DNA from: Ruegeria marisrubri
GTDB lineage: Bacteria; Pseudomonadota; Alphaproteobacteria; Rhodobacterales; Rhodobacteraceae
DNA length: 64,000 nt
Direction: 5' to 3'
Assembly (NCBI RefSeq): GCF_001507595.1
Contig: NZ_LQBQ01000036.1
Span: forward strand, 1 to 64,000
A program made the position numbers and the translations under genes. Positions 34,935 to 43,905 of this stretch are shown here, piece after piece. The notes under the pieces were generated by a model, which saw only the letters and a program-made list of their open reading frames with translations, searched no databases and was not told the DNA's origin. Each line of letters opens with the position of its first letter. Position 1 is the first letter of the stretch.

Positions 34935-35297
34935 ATGACGATTCGCAGGATTTCTTCCGGTGGGGAGTTCGAGGCCAAGGTCGGCTATTGCCGGGCCGTG
35001 GTCGCCGGCGGTTTCGTGCATGTGGCGGGCACGGTCGGGCAGGGGAAGGACGCGGCCGAACAATGCCGTTCGGCGCTGTCGATCATCGAAAAGGCGCTGG
35101 CCGAGGCCGGGGCCTCGTTCGCCGATGCCGTGCGCGTCACCTACATGCTGCCCGACCGGCACGAGTTCGAGCAATGCTGGGAGATCCTGGCGGACACCTT
35201 CGGGGCCAACCCTCCGGCGGCGACGATGATCGAATGCGGGCTGATCGACCCGAAATACCGCATCGAGATCGAAGTCACGGCGGTGCTGCCCGAATAG
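34935..35297 (+). CDS. RidA/YjgF-family protein
   Basis: 120 residues. The family core is visible: FVHVAGTVGQG, then CRSALSIIEKALAEAGASFAD, VRVTYMLPDR and KYRIEIEVTAVLPE at the end. The arginine that binds substrate carboxylates in true RidA lies in a C-terminal CxR motif; here the corresponding region reads IECGLIDPKYRIEIE without it, so this may be a RidA-like paralogue (Rid4-7 type) rather than an imine deaminase. It follows clpX directly after the terminator. Confidence 0.85.
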   Translation: MTIRRISSGGEFEAKVGYCRAVVAGGFVHVAGTVGQGKDAAEQCRSALSIIEKALAEAGASFADAVRVTYMLPDRHEFEQCWEILADTFGANPPAATMIECGLIDPKYRIEIEVTAVLPE

Positions 35298-35375
35298 GCC
35301 CTGCGGCTAGCTGGCTCTGGACCTCGGCGCGCCTTTGGTCCATACCTGCCGTGGACGAAAAGCCGGAGGCTGCCG

Positions 35376-35759
35376 ATGGGAATCCTGAACACTCTTTTGC
35401 GGGCCGTGACGTGGTGGAACGGCGCGACCCTCAACACCCAGATCTACACCGCGCGCAAGGGCATCAAGGTCGGTGAGGACGATCAGGGCAACGTGTTCTA
35501 CCGCAACGAAGACGACAGCAAGCGCTGGGTCATCTTCAACGGCGAGGCCGAGGCCAGCCGCATCGACCCCGACTGGCACGGCTGGCTGCACCGCACATGG
35601 GACGAACCCCCGACCGACAAGCCCCTGCAGCACAAGCCGTGGGAAAAGCCGCACCAGGAAAACCTGACCGGAACGGCCCTGGCCTATGCGCCGGCCGGCT
35701 CGCTCCGCCGCCCGGAGCCGATCGAACGTTCCGACTACGAGGCCTGGAGCCCGGAATAA
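35376..35759 (+). CDS. NDUFA12/B17.2-type Complex I accessory subunit
   Basis: 127 residues with the family hallmarks [38 protein letters not shown] and [14 protein letters not shown]. Alphaproteobacterial Complex I, like the mitochondrial enzyme, carries this peripheral-arm subunit, which stabilises the 30-kDa/PSST region. It is encoded away from the nuo operon here, beside mlaD and DUF2155, an arrangement seen repeatedly in Rhodobacterales. It is 13 bases upstream of mlaD, so probably the same transcript. Confidence 0.92.
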   Translation: MGILNTLLRAVTWWNGATLNTQIYTARKGIKVGEDDQGNVFYRNEDDSKRWVIFNGEAEASRIDPDWHGWLHRTWDEPPTDKPLQHKPWEKPHQENLTGTALAYAPAGSLRRPEPIERSDYEAWSPE

Positions 35760-35772
35760 TCGAGGCGACCTG

Positions 35773-36231
35773 ATGGCGACCCACAACACGACCGAAGTTC
35801 TCGTCGGCGGCGCGGTGCTGGCCTTTGCCATCGCCTTTGGCGTCTATGCCAGCCAGTCCACCGGCCTGTCGCAGGGTCGCGACGGGTATGAACTCGGCGC
35901 GTCGTTCCGCTCGTTGGAAGGGGTCACGGTGGGCACCGATGTCCGTCTCGCCGGCGTCAAGATCGGCGCGGTTACGGATGTCACCCTCAATCCGGAAAGC
36001 TATCGGGCCGACACCACGTTCTCGGTGTCCGAAGGCATCCTGATCCCCGATGACAGCGCCGCGGTGATCTCGTCAGAGGGGTTGCTGGGCGGCAATTTCG
36101 TGGAAATCATGCCGGGCGGATCGCCCTTCTATTTCGAGCCGGGCGACATGATCGAGGACACGCAGGGCGCGGTCAGCCTGATCTCCCTGCTGGTCAAGTT
36201 CGTGGCCGGAGACGGGAGCAACGGCGAATGA
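35773..36231 (+). CDS. mlaD: Mla pathway lipid-binding protein MlaD (MCE domain)
   Basis: 152 residues. One N-terminal anchor (EVLVGGAVLAFAIAFGVYAS) precedes a single MCE domain (about 38-125) with YELGASFRSLEGVTVGTDVR and the hydrophobic tail helix ISLLVKFVAG. MlaD hexamers in the inner membrane shuttle phospholipids to keep outer-membrane asymmetry. The other mla genes are not in this window. The last codons overlap the DUF2155 gene by 4 bases (ATGA). Confidence 0.88.
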   Translation: MATHNTTEVLVGGAVLAFAIAFGVYASQSTGLSQGRDGYELGASFRSLEGVTVGTDVRLAGVKIGAVTDVTLNPESYRADTTFSVSEGILIPDDSAAVISSEGLLGGNFVEIMPGGSPFYFEPGDMIEDTQGAVSLISLLVKFVAGDGSNGE

Positions 36232-36587
36232 TCCGCATCTTGGCAGCCGTTTTCGCACTGTTGGGCGGCGCGGCTTGCGCGCAGGACGACGTCACCTCGG
36301 CCCCTGGCGCGATCCTGCGTGGTCTGGACAAGGTGAACGGGCATACCGTTGACGTCGAACTCGAGAGTGGCCAGACGGCGACCGTGTTCGGCCTCGACGT
36401 GGCGCTGGGTGATTGCCGCTACCCGGTGGACAACCCGACGGGCGACGCCTTCGCCTATCTCACGATCTGGGAGCAGGGCCGGACGGACGAGCTGTTCGAC
36501 GGCTGGATGATCGCCTCGTCCCCGGCGCTGAACGCGCTGGATCATGCGCGTTACGACGTCTGGGTGATTCGCTGTATGACGCCCTGA
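36228..36587 (+). CDS. DUF2155-domain exported protein
   Basis: 119 residues: signal peptide ending GGAACA, then the DUF2155 core with KVNGHTVDVELESGQTATVF, LGDCRYPVDNPTGDAFAYLT, ELFDGWMIASSPALNALDH and VWVIRCMTP. Two cysteines likely form a disulfide. The function is unknown; in Rhodobacterales and relatives it is found next to aat and accB/accC, as here. It overlaps the end of the convergent aat gene by 37 bases. Confidence 0.85.
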   Translation: MIRILAAVFALLGGAACAQDDVTSAPGAILRGLDKVNGHTVDVELESGQTATVFGLDVALGDCRYPVDNPTGDAFAYLTIWEQGRTDELFDGWMIASSPALNALDHARYDVWVIRCMTP

Positions 36588-37183
36588 GGCGTCTGTTCCA
36601 CCGGCGCCGTGAAATCGGCGCTGCCCTCAAGCGCCTCGGCCAGCAGTTTCCGGTATTCCGCCCTTGGAATCTCGATGGCCCCGAGCGAGGCCAGATGCGA
36701 AGTCAGGAACTGCGTGTCGAACAGGCTGAATCCGGTTTGGCTCAGCCTGTCCACCAGATAGGCCAGCGCGATTTTCGAGGCATCCGTGCGGCGCGAAAAC
36801 ATGCTTTCGCCGAAGAAGGCGGTGCCCAGGGCCACGCCATACACGCCCCCGACGAGGGTATCCCCCTCCCAGACCTCGACCGAGTGGGCATAGCCGCGCC
36901 TGTGCAGCACGTCATAGACGCGGCGCAGTTCGGTGTTGATCCAGGTCTCGGCCCGGTCGGCGCAGCCCTCGACCACGCCGGAAAAATCGCGGTTTATGGT
37001 GATCTCGTATTCCGCCTTGCGGAGTCGCCGCGCCAGAGAGCGCGAGATGTGAAACCCGTCCAGCGGAAAGATGCCCCGGAATTGCGGATCGACCCAGAAC
37101 AGCTCCGGGTCGTCGCGATGTTCGGCCATCGGAAAGATCCCGATGGAATAGCCGTGCAGCAAGAGTTCCGGGGTCAGGCTCAT
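36551..37183 (-). CDS. aat: Leucyl/phenylalanyl-tRNA-protein transferase
   Basis: 210 residues. Family motifs include YSIGIFPMAEHRDDPELFWV, SVEVWEGDTLVGGVYGVALG, FFGESMFSRRTDASKIAL and FDTQFLTSHLASLGA. Aat adds Leu or Phe to proteins with N-terminal Lys or Arg, making them N-degron substrates for ClpS/ClpAP. Its last 37 bases overlap the convergent DUF2155 gene. It lies 42 bases after accC across a GC-rich hairpin (37196-37220) and may share that transcript. Confidence 0.95.
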   Translation of the reverse strand: MSLTPELLLHGYSIGIFPMAEHRDDPELFWVDPQFRGIFPLDGFHISRSLARRLRKAEYEITINRDFSGVVEGCADRAETWINTELRRVYDVLHRRGYAHSVEVWEGDTLVGGVYGVALGTAFFGESMFSRRTDASKIALAYLVDRLSQTGFSLFDTQFLTSHLASLGAIEIPRAEYRKLLAEALEGSADFTAPVEQTPQGVIQRITQTS

Positions 37184-37195
37184 CCGGGATGCTCC

Positions 37196-37220
37196 CGGGC
37201 CGGGGGGAAAGCCCGGCCCG
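37196..37220 (-). terminator. GC-rich hairpin between accC and aat
   Basis: CGGGCCGGG pairs with CCCGGCCCG (9 bp) over a 7-base loop. There is no U-run on the minus strand, so it more likely attenuates or stabilises the accBC message than ends it. Confidence 0.45.
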
Positions 37221-37225
37221 CAGCC

Positions 37226-38575
37226 TTACTGCGCCATGTTCTCCGCAAGCCAACGCTCCAGCCAGTGGATGTTGTAGTCGCCGCTTTGGATATCGGGCTC
37301 TTGCAGCAGGGCATGGAACAGCGGAACGGTGGTGTCCACGCCGTCCACGATCAACTCGCCCAGGGCGCGTTGCAGGCGCGCCAGCGCTTCGCTGCGATCG
37401 CGGCCATGCACGATCAGCTTGCCGATCAGCGAGTCGTAGTAGGGCGGGATCGAGTAGCCGTTGTAGAGCGCGGAATCCATCCGCACGCCAAGGCCGCCCG
37501 GCGCGTGATAGGCCGTGATCTTGCCCGGGCAGGGCGAGAAGTTCGGCAGTTTTTCCGCGTTGATCCGGACCTCGATGGCGTGGCCGTTGATGACCAGGTC
37601 TTCCTGTTTGAATGACATCGGCAGACCCTCGGCCACGCGAATTTGTTCGCGCACCAGGTCGACGCCGAAGATCGCTTCGGTCACCGGGTGTTCCACTTGC
37701 AGGCGGGTGTTCATCTCGATGAAGTAGAACTCGCCGTTTTCATAGAGGAACTCGATCGTGCCCGCGCCGATATAGTTGATCTTGGCAACCGCATCCGCGC
37801 AGATCTTGCCGATGCGGGCGCGTTCCTCGGGGGTGATGCAGGGGCCGGGGGCCTCTTCGAACACCTTCTGGTGGCGGCGCTGCAGCGAGCAGTCGCGCTC
37901 GCCCAGATGGACCGCATTGCCCTTGCCGTCGCCAAAGACCTGGATCTCGATATGGCGGGGCGTGGTCAGGTATTTCTCGATATAGACCTCGTCGTTGCCG
38001 AAGGCGGCCTTGCCCTCGGCCCGCGCGGTCATGAAGGCGCTTTCCATCTCGGCCGCGGTCTGCGCCACTTTCATGCCGCGCCCGCCGCCGCCGGCGGTGG
38101 CCTTGATGATGACCGGATAGCCGATCTCTTCGCCGATGCGCTTGGCGGTGGCCAGATCGGGCACGCCGCCGTCCGAGCCGGGCACGCAGGGCACGCCCAG
38201 TTCCTTCATCGTGTCCTTGGCGGTGATCTTGTCGCCCATGATGCGGATATGTTCCGCGGTGGGGCCGATGAAGGTGATGCCGTGGTCTTCGACGATCTGC
38301 ACGAAATCGGCGTTTTCGGACAGAAAGCCATAACCGGGGTGGATCGCCTGCGCGCCGGTGATCTCGCAGGCCGAGATGATGGCCGGCATCGACAGGTAGC
38401 TTTGCGGGCCGGGGGCCGGGCCGATGCAGACCGATTCGTCGGCCATGCGCACATGCATCGCGTCGCTGTCGGCGGTGGAATGCACGGCGACCGTGGCAAT
38501 CCCCATTTCCCGCGCGGCGCGGATCACGCGAAGAGCGATCTCGCCTCGGTTGGCAATCAGGATCTTGTCGAACAT
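37226..38575 (-). CDS. accC: Acetyl-CoA carboxylase biotin carboxylase subunit
   Basis: 449 residues starting [20 protein letters not shown]. The ATP-grasp glycine loop is [14 protein letters not shown] (about 159-172) and the catalytic region is [18 protein letters not shown] (about 286-303). It carboxylates biotin on AccB, the first step of fatty-acid synthesis. Gene order accB-accC on the minus strand, with 9 bases between, is the standard arrangement. Confidence 0.97.
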   Translation of the reverse strand: MFDKILIANRGEIALRVIRAAREMGIATVAVHSTADSDAMHVRMADESVCIGPAPGPQSYLSMPAIISACEITGAQAIHPGYGFLSENADFVQIVEDHGITFIGPTAEHIRIMGDKITAKDTMKELGVPCVPGSDGGVPDLATAKRIGEEIGYPVIIKATAGGGGRGMKVAQTAAEMESAFMTARAEGKAAFGNDEVYIEKYLTTPRHIEIQVFGDGKGNAVHLGERDCSLQRRHQKVFEEAPGPCITPEERARIGKICADAVAKINYIGAGTIEFLYENGEFYFIEMNTRLQVEHPVTEAIFGVDLVREQIRVAEGLPMSFKQEDLVINGHAIEVRINAEKLPNFSPCPGKITAYHAPGGLGVRMDSALYNGYSIPPYYDSLIGKLIVHGRDRSEALARLQRALGELIVDGVDTTVPLFHALLQEPDIQSGDYNIHWLERWLAENMAQ

Positions 38576-38584
38576 GCGTGATCC

Positions 38585-39082
38585 TTACTCGATGATGACC
38601 AGAGGCGTTCCGAATTCCACGGCATCGCCGTCGCCCACCAGGATCCGCTTGACGGTGCCGGCCTTGGGCGCGTGGATGTGGTTCATGGTTTTCATCGCCT
38701 CGACGATCAGCAGCGTGTCGCCTTCCGACACGTTGGAGCCGACGGAGACGAAGGGTGCAGCACCCGGTTCGGGTTGCAGATAGACGGTTCCCACCATCGG
38801 CGAGGTCACGGCGCCGGGGTGGCTGGCCGGGTCTTCGGCAGGCGCGGCGGCCGGGGCCGGGGCGGCAGCGGCAGCGGGTGCTGCCGCAGGGGCGGCGGGC
38901 GCGGGGACAGCCACCTGCACCGGGGCAGCGGCGGTCTGGGAGATGCGGCTGACGCAGACGTTCAGGCTGTCGTCCTCGCCATATTCGCGTTTGACCTGCA
39001 ACTCGGTCAGGTCGTTTTCGCGCAGCAGCTCGGCCAGTGCCTTGATGAACGCGACATCCGCTTCGTGTCTGTTGTCTGTCAT
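38585..39082 (-). CDS. accB: Biotin carboxyl carrier protein of acetyl-CoA carboxylase
   Basis: 165 residues. The biotinylation motif is [19 protein letters not shown] (Lys in EAMKT). A flexible Ala/Pro-rich linker (about 58-85) joins the N-terminal helix region to the biotinyl domain (about 88-165). It carries carboxybiotin between AccC and AccAD. It is the first gene of accBC; the terminator of the upstream PAS-LuxR gene lies 91 bases before it. Confidence 0.96.
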   Translation of the reverse strand: MTDNRHEADVAFIKALAELLRENDLTELQVKREYGEDDSLNVCVSRISQTAAAPVQVAVPAPAAPAAAPAAAAAPAPAAAPAEDPASHPGAVTSPMVGTVYLQPEPGAAPFVSVGSNVSEGDTLLIVEAMKTMNHIHAPKAGTVKRILVGDGDAVEFGTPLVIIE

Positions 39083-39172
39083 GAGTGTCCTCGACGGTTC
39101 CCCTTGGCCCGACTGTTCCTGTGGGCTCTGATCAATTTGGCGGCGTTATAAGCCATGCGACAGGCCATGAAA

Positions 39173-39190
39173 AGCGCCCTCATAGGCGCT
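39173..39190 (-). terminator. Intrinsic terminator of the PAS-LuxR regulator gene
   Basis: On the minus strand AGCGCC-tatgag-GGCGCT followed by TTTTC. A 6-bp stem, modest in strength. Confidence 0.6.
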
Positions 39191-39232
39191 CAGATGGGGT
39201 CGCGGGACAAAATTTGCCAGACCTTGCGCGGA

Positions 39233-39769
39233 TCAAAGCGGCATGCCCGACAGTTTCGCCACCAGTTCCGAGAGCTTGCGGGCACCGAATTTTTCCAGCA
39301 GGCGTGCCCGGTGGGCCTCGATGGTGCGATAGCTCAGGCCCAGCTCGGCGCCGATTTCCTTGGCGGAGAGACCGCGACAGGACAGAATGGCCACTTCGCG
39401 TTCGCGCTGGGTCAGTTCGACGATGGGGCGCTCTTCGGAGATGTCGGAGAAACTCCAGATCCCGTGCCGGAACGGGTCGTCTGGCGTCAGCGACCGTCCC
39501 CGCGCCCGGCACCAGAACAGGTCGCCGTTGCGCCGGCGCATGACGCGCTCGTCGGTGTAGTAACCGGTCTCGCGCATGGCCTCGAGCCCGCGCGCGCCGA
39601 TCCTCTCCCAGTCGGCTACCGAGGGGTAGAGGTGCAGCAGCGGCATGTTGCGGTAGTCCGCCTCTTCGCCGCCGAACATGCGCGCGAACTGCATGTTGCA
39701 GCGCCGGATGATCCGGTTCTCCAGTTCGACAAGGCCGATCGGGGCGTATTCGAAGGCGGGGTCGCTCAT
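39233..39769 (-). CDS. PAS-domain LuxR-type transcriptional regulator
   Basis: 178 residues from ATG 39769; coding signs upstream are weak. The N-terminal two thirds form a PAS fold (FEYAPIGLVELENRIIRRCN to GIWSFSDISEE) and the C-terminus is a LuxR/GerE helix-turn-helix (LTQREREVAILSCRGLSAKE, then GLSYRTIEAHRARLLEKFGA). It lacks a receiver domain, so it probably binds a small ligand or senses redox through PAS. It is divergent from the acyl-CoA ligase gene, its most obvious target. Confidence 0.86.
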   Translation of the reverse strand: MSDPAFEYAPIGLVELENRIIRRCNMQFARMFGGEEADYRNMPLLHLYPSVADWERIGARGLEAMRETGYYTDERVMRRRNGDLFWCRARGRSLTPDDPFRHGIWSFSDISEERPIVELTQREREVAILSCRGLSAKEIGAELGLSYRTIEAHRARLLEKFGARKLSELVAKLSGMPL

Positions 39770-39932
39770 GGCTGCATGGTGCCGAGTATTTTTACGGAAT
39801 TGAAGAGGCTGCCGGCCGGATCGTAGGATTTTGCCATAGTTTCCGGGGAGGAGAAATGAGGCAGATTGCATATCCAGAGCGAATGCCGCCCTTGAGGCGA
39901 CATGGTGAACCGGCGGCGGTCGGAGCAGTCGC

Positions 39933-41441
39933 ATGAACATCGCTCTGTGGCTTCAGCGTCAGGCGCAGCTGAACGCGGATCGGCCGGCGCTGTTTTCCGG
40001 TCGCGACATGGTGGCGGATTACGGCGGCTTTCACCAAAAGGCGTCGCGGGTCGCGGGCTGGCTGGTCGCCCAAGGCGTCAGGCCGGGCGACCGGGTGGCG
40101 ATCTTCATGAAGAACTGCCCCGACTACCTGATCGCGCAATATGCCATCTGGTATGCCGGTGCCGCAGCGGTGCCGGTCAATGCCAAGCTGCACGGGCGCG
40201 AGGTAGCCTACATCCTCGGCAATTCGGGAACCGGCGTCACCTTCACCTCTCCGGGGCTGACCGAGGCCCTGGTCGAGGCGGGCATCGAGGGCAGGCTTGT
40301 CGATATCTCGGGGCCGGACTACACCGCCGCCCTGACGCACGCGCCGATAGCCGAACCGGTCCATCGTGCGCCCGAGGACCTCGCGTGGCTGTTCTACACT
40401 TCGGGCACCACGGGCAAGCCCAAGGGGGTCGTGATTACCCACCGGATGCTGATGGGTGTTTCGCTGGCCTATGGGTTCGACGTGGACGAGGTCAGCGCCG
40501 AGGATGCCATCCTCTATGCCGCACCGATGAGCCACGGGGCGGGGCTCTACAACATGGTGCATGTTCTGGCGGGTGCGCGCCATGTCTGCCCGGCCTCGGG
40601 CGGGTTCGACGAGGCCGAGATATTCGATCTGGCGCGCCATTTCGGCCGGGTGCAGATGTTTGCCGCGCCGACGATGGTCAAGCGGATGACCGACGTCGCC
40701 AAGGCCACCGGCGAAAGCGGAGAAGGCCTGCGCACGGTCGTCTACGCGGGCGGGCCGATGTACCTGGCGGACATCATCGAGGCGGTGGATCATTTCGGCC
40801 CCGTTTTCGTGCAGATCTACGGGCAGGGCGAATGTCCGATGGGAATCACCGCGCTGTCCCGGCACGACGTGACCGACCGCAGCCACCCGCGCTGGAAGGA
40901 ACGCCTTGCAAGCGTCGGCCGGGCGCAATCGACGGTCGAGGTCCGGATCGGGGATGAGACGGGCGCGGCCCTGCCTGCCGGCAGCCATGGCGAGATCATG
41001 GTGCGCGGCGATGTGGTCATGCCGGGATACTGGCAGAACCCCGAGGCGACGGAAAAGACGCTGGTGGACGGCTGGTTGATGACCGGCGACATGGGCTTCA
41101 TGGACGCGGACGGATACGTCACCCTGCAGGACCGGTCCAAGGATCTGATCATCTCGGGCGGGTCCAACATCTATCCGCGCGAGGTCGAAGAGGTTCTGCT
41201 GACCCACCCGCAGGTGACCGAGGCCTCGGTCGTGGGCCGGCCGCACCCCGAGTGGGGCGAAGAGGTGGTCGCCTTCATCGTGGGGGATGCCGACCCGGCG
41301 GATCTCGACCGGCTCTGCACCCAGAACATCGCCCGGTTCAAGCGGCCCAAGGCCTACCTGTCGGTCGCTGAACTGCCCAAGAACAACTACGGCAAGGTTC
41401 TGAAAACCGAGCTGCGCAGGATGCTGGAGGAACAGTCATGA
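39933..41441 (+). CDS. AMP-dependent acyl-CoA synthetase/ligase
   Basis: 502 residues. The AMP-binding P-loop is YTSGTTGKPKGVVIT (about 152-166); further motifs are YGQGECPMGI, TGDMGFMDADGYVTLQDRSK and the catalytic lysine near NNYGKVLKTEL at the C-terminus. It belongs to the FadD-like class I ligases that activate fatty or aromatic acids to CoA esters; substrate chain length cannot be read. The stop overlaps the next gene by 4 bases (ATGA). A divergent PAS-LuxR regulator sits 163 bases upstream. Confidence 0.88.
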   Translation: MNIALWLQRQAQLNADRPALFSGRDMVADYGGFHQKASRVAGWLVAQGVRPGDRVAIFMKNCPDYLIAQYAIWYAGAAAVPVNAKLHGREVAYILGNSGTGVTFTSPGLTEALVEAGIEGRLVDISGPDYTAALTHAPIAEPVHRAPEDLAWLFYTSGTTGKPKGVVITHRMLMGVSLAYGFDVDEVSAEDAILYAAPMSHGAGLYNMVHVLAGARHVCPASGGFDEAEIFDLARHFGRVQMFAAPTMVKRMTDVAKATGESGEGLRTVVYAGGPMYLADIIEAVDHFGPVFVQIYGQGECPMGITALSRHDVTDRSHPRWKERLASVGRAQSTVEVRIGDETGAALPAGSHGEIMVRGDVVMPGYWQNPEATEKTLVDGWLMTGDMGFMDADGYVTLQDRSKDLIISGGSNIYPREVEEVLLTHPQVTEASVVGRPHPEWGEEVVAFIVGDADPADLDRLCTQNIARFKRPKAYLSVAELPKNNYGKVLKTELRRMLEEQS

Positions 41442-42241
41442 CCGATTTGACAGGAAAGACCGCACTGGTCACGGGCTCGGTTCAGGGGATCGGGCTGGCC
41501 ATAGCCGAGGCGCTGGCCGGCGCCGGGGCGCGCATTGCCGTGCATGGGTTGGCCGAGGCCGGGCAGATCGAAGAGGTCTGCCGCCACCTGCGCGACATGG
41601 GCGCGCCGGAGGCCGCGTTTTTTGCGGGCGACCTGCGCAACCCCGAGGAAATCGACGCCCTGATGCAGGCCGTCGCCGATTGGGGTGGGGCGGACATTCT
41701 GGTCAACAATGCGGGCATCCAGCACACGGCCTGGCTGGCCGACATGCCGCGCGAAACCTGGGACGCGATCCTGGCCATCAATCTCAGCGCGGCGTTCCAG
41801 ACGATGCAGGCTGCGCTGCCGCTGATGGCCGAGCGCGGCTATGGCCGGGTGATCAACATTGCCTCGGTGCATGGGTTGGTGGCCTCGAAACAGAAAGCGC
41901 CCTATGTGGCGGCCAAGCATGGGCTGGTCGGCCTCAGCAAGGTCGCCGCCCTGGAATACGCCTCGCGCGGCAATCGCAAGCGCGGAGGCGTGACGGTCAA
42001 CTGCATCTGCCCGGGCTGGACCAACACCGCCATCATCGAACCGCAGATCCAGGAACGCATGGCCGCCTTTGACGGCGATCGGGACGCGGCCATCGCCGAC
42101 ATGCTGAAGGAAAAACAGCCCTCGCTGCGGGGCTCGGACCCGTCGGAAATCGGGGCGCTGGCCCTGTGGCTGTGTTCGGAGCTTGCGCATAATCTGACCG
42201 GCGCAGCGATCCCGGTCGATGGGGGATGGACAGCGCAATAG
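41438..42241 (+). CDS. Short-chain dehydrogenase, 3-hydroxybutyrate dehydrogenase type
   Basis: 267 residues. The NAD motif is TGSVQGIGLAIAEALAGAGA (about 12-31), NNAGIQH follows, and the catalytic residues are in INIASVHGLVASKQKAPYVAAKHG (Ser, Tyr, Lys). VNCICPGWTNTAIIEPQIQ and the ending IPVDGGWTAQ resemble bacterial D-3-hydroxybutyrate dehydrogenases, which give acetoacetate. Coupled to the acyl-CoA ligase, it may supply or use ketone-body or PHB carbon. Assignment of the exact substrate is inferred. Confidence 0.82.
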   Translation: MTDLTGKTALVTGSVQGIGLAIAEALAGAGARIAVHGLAEAGQIEEVCRHLRDMGAPEAAFFAGDLRNPEEIDALMQAVADWGGADILVNNAGIQHTAWLADMPRETWDAILAINLSAAFQTMQAALPLMAERGYGRVINIASVHGLVASKQKAPYVAAKHGLVGLSKVAALEYASRGNRKRGGVTVNCICPGWTNTAIIEPQIQERMAAFDGDRDAAIADMLKEKQPSLRGSDPSEIGALALWLCSELAHNLTGAAIPVDGGWTAQ

Positions 42242-42290
42242 GACTGCTCCGGGCAGCGGCCTGCCGCACCGCCTGCACGGCGTGCAGACA

Positions 42291-42322
42291 AAAAAATGGG
42301 CCGGCTGATCGTTCGCCGGCCC
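42291..42322 (-). terminator. Intrinsic terminator of the Liv-type operon
   Basis: GGGCCGGC-N9-GCCGGCCC; on the minus strand it is followed by ATTTTTTTG. It ends the five-gene transporter operon and may also stop transcripts from the SDR gene. Confidence 0.85.
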
Positions 42323-42368
42323 GAAGTGGTCCGCACGGCAGGTCGGCCGTGCGACGGGGAGTGTTTCG

Positions 42369-43124
42369 TCAGATCGCCAGATATTCGGCGCGTAGTTCCT
42401 CGTTCTCGAGCACTTCGGCGGCGGTTCCGTCGAATACGATGCCGCCGGTGTCGAGGATCACTGCGCGATCCGCGAGTTCCAGTGCCCTTACAGCGTTCTG
42501 CTCGACGATAATGGTCGTCATGCCCTGTTCCTTGATGTGGATCAGCGTTTTCTCGATTTCATCCACGATCACCGGGGCCAGACCCTCGTAGGGCTCATCC
42601 AGCAGCAGCACCTTGATGTCGCGGGCCAGCGCGCGGGCGATGGCCAGCATCTGCTGCTCGCCGCCGGACAGCGTGACGCCCTCCTGCTTGCGGCGTTCGC
42701 CGAGGCGGGGGAACAGTTCGTAGAGGCGGTCCAGGGACCAGCCGATCGGCGGCGCGATCTGGGCAAGCTGCAGGTTCTCCTCGACCGTCAGGCCCGGAAT
42801 GATCCGCCGGTCCTCGGGCACCAGGCCCAGACCGGCCGCCGCGGCCTGATAGCTGGTCATGTTGTGCAACGGCTGGTGATCCAGCCAGATTTCGCCGTGG
42901 CGCACCTCGGGCGAGCCGGTGCGGGCGATTGACCGCAGCGTCGATGTCTTGCCCGCGCCGTTGCGGCCCAGAAGGGCGAGGATCTCGCCTTCGTGCACGT
43001 TGAAGCTGATGCCCTGCACGATATAGCTTTCGCCATAGTACGAGTGCATGTCCCAGACCGACAGAAACGCCGGGGCCGTCTGCGCCACGTTGGCGTTCTT
43101 GGAGAAATCGGGTTTGACGTTCAT
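42369..43124 (-). CDS. Branched-chain-type ABC transporter ATPase LivF
   Basis: 251 residues from ATG 43124 (GGAGGATCAAGAG upstream). Walker A is GRNGAGKTSTLRSI, the signature LSGGEQQMLAIARALA, Walker B VLLLDEPYEGLAP and the switch histidine position is replaced by Gln (IIVEQN), as is normal for LivF. An N-terminal extension of about 20 residues (KPDFSKNANVAQTAPAF) is unusual. It drives uptake with LivG, LivH and LivM. Confidence 0.9.
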   Translation of the reverse strand: MNVKPDFSKNANVAQTAPAFLSVWDMHSYYGESYIVQGISFNVHEGEILALLGRNGAGKTSTLRSIARTGSPEVRHGEIWLDHQPLHNMTSYQAAAAGLGLVPEDRRIIPGLTVEENLQLAQIAPPIGWSLDRLYELFPRLGERRKQEGVTLSGGEQQMLAIARALARDIKVLLLDEPYEGLAPVIVDEIEKTLIHIKEQGMTTIIVEQNAVRALELADRAVILDTGGIVFDGTAAEVLENEELRAEYLAI

Positions 43125-43137
43125 CTCTTGATCCTCC

Positions 43138-43893
43138 TTACGCCGTTTCGCCCAGATAGGCTTCGCGGACCTTCGGGTTGCCGCGGATGTTCTGCGGTTC
43201 GTCCTCGACCAGCGGCGTGCCCTGCGCCAGAACCGTGATGCGATCGGCCAGGCTGAACACCACGTGCATGTCATGTTCGATGATGGCGATGGTGATGTCG
43301 CGCTCGTCCGAGATCTGCTTGAGCAGGTCGATGGTGTTGTTGGTGTCGGCCCGCGCCATGCCGGCGGTGGGTTCGTCCAGCAACAGCAGGCGCGGCTTCT
43401 GGCTGAGGCACATGGCGATTTCCAGCCGCCGCTTGTCGCCGCGCGACAGAGAGGCCGAGTGCATGTGCCGCTTGTCGGCCATGCCCATCTCTTCCAGCAT
43501 CTGTTCGGCCTGCTCGATGACTTCCCGCTCGTTTTCGACGGTTTCGTAGGCATGCATGCGGAAGGCCCCGTCGCGCATGGCGAAGATCGGGATCAGCATG
43601 TTTTCCATCACGGTCAGCTCTCCGAAAATCTCGGGGGTCTGGAACACGCGGGAGATGCCCATCTGGTTGATTTCATAGGGGGCCCGCCCCAGCACCGACT
43701 GGCCGTCGAACATGACCGAGCCGGTATCGGGGATCAGCTTGCCCACCAGGCAGTTCAGCAGGGTCGACTTGCCAGCGCCGTTCGGCCCGATGATGGCATG
43801 GACGGTGTTTTCCTTGACGCTCAGGTTCACGTTGCTCAGTGCCTGAAGGCCACCGAACCGTTTGCCCACGTCCTTGACTTCGAGAATACCCAT
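43138..43893 (-). CDS. Branched-chain-type ABC transporter ATPase LivG
   Basis: 251 residues. Walker A GPNGAGKSTLLNCLVG (about 37-52), signature segment ASLSRGDKRRLEIAMCLSQK (SRGDKR instead of the usual SGGQ; the LivG class commonly varies here), Walker B LLLLDEPTAGMA and switch histidine in IAIIEHDMHVVF. It is the second ATPase of the importer, 12 bases upstream of the permease stop. Confidence 0.9.
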   Translation of the reverse strand: MGILEVKDVGKRFGGLQALSNVNLSVKENTVHAIIGPNGAGKSTLLNCLVGKLIPDTGSVMFDGQSVLGRAPYEINQMGISRVFQTPEIFGELTVMENMLIPIFAMRDGAFRMHAYETVENEREVIEQAEQMLEEMGMADKRHMHSASLSRGDKRRLEIAMCLSQKPRLLLLDEPTAGMARADTNNTIDLLKQISDERDITIAIIEHDMHVVFSLADRITVLAQGTPLVEDEPQNIRGNPKVREAYLGETA

Positions 43894-43905
43894 GGGTGTG
43901 TCTCC

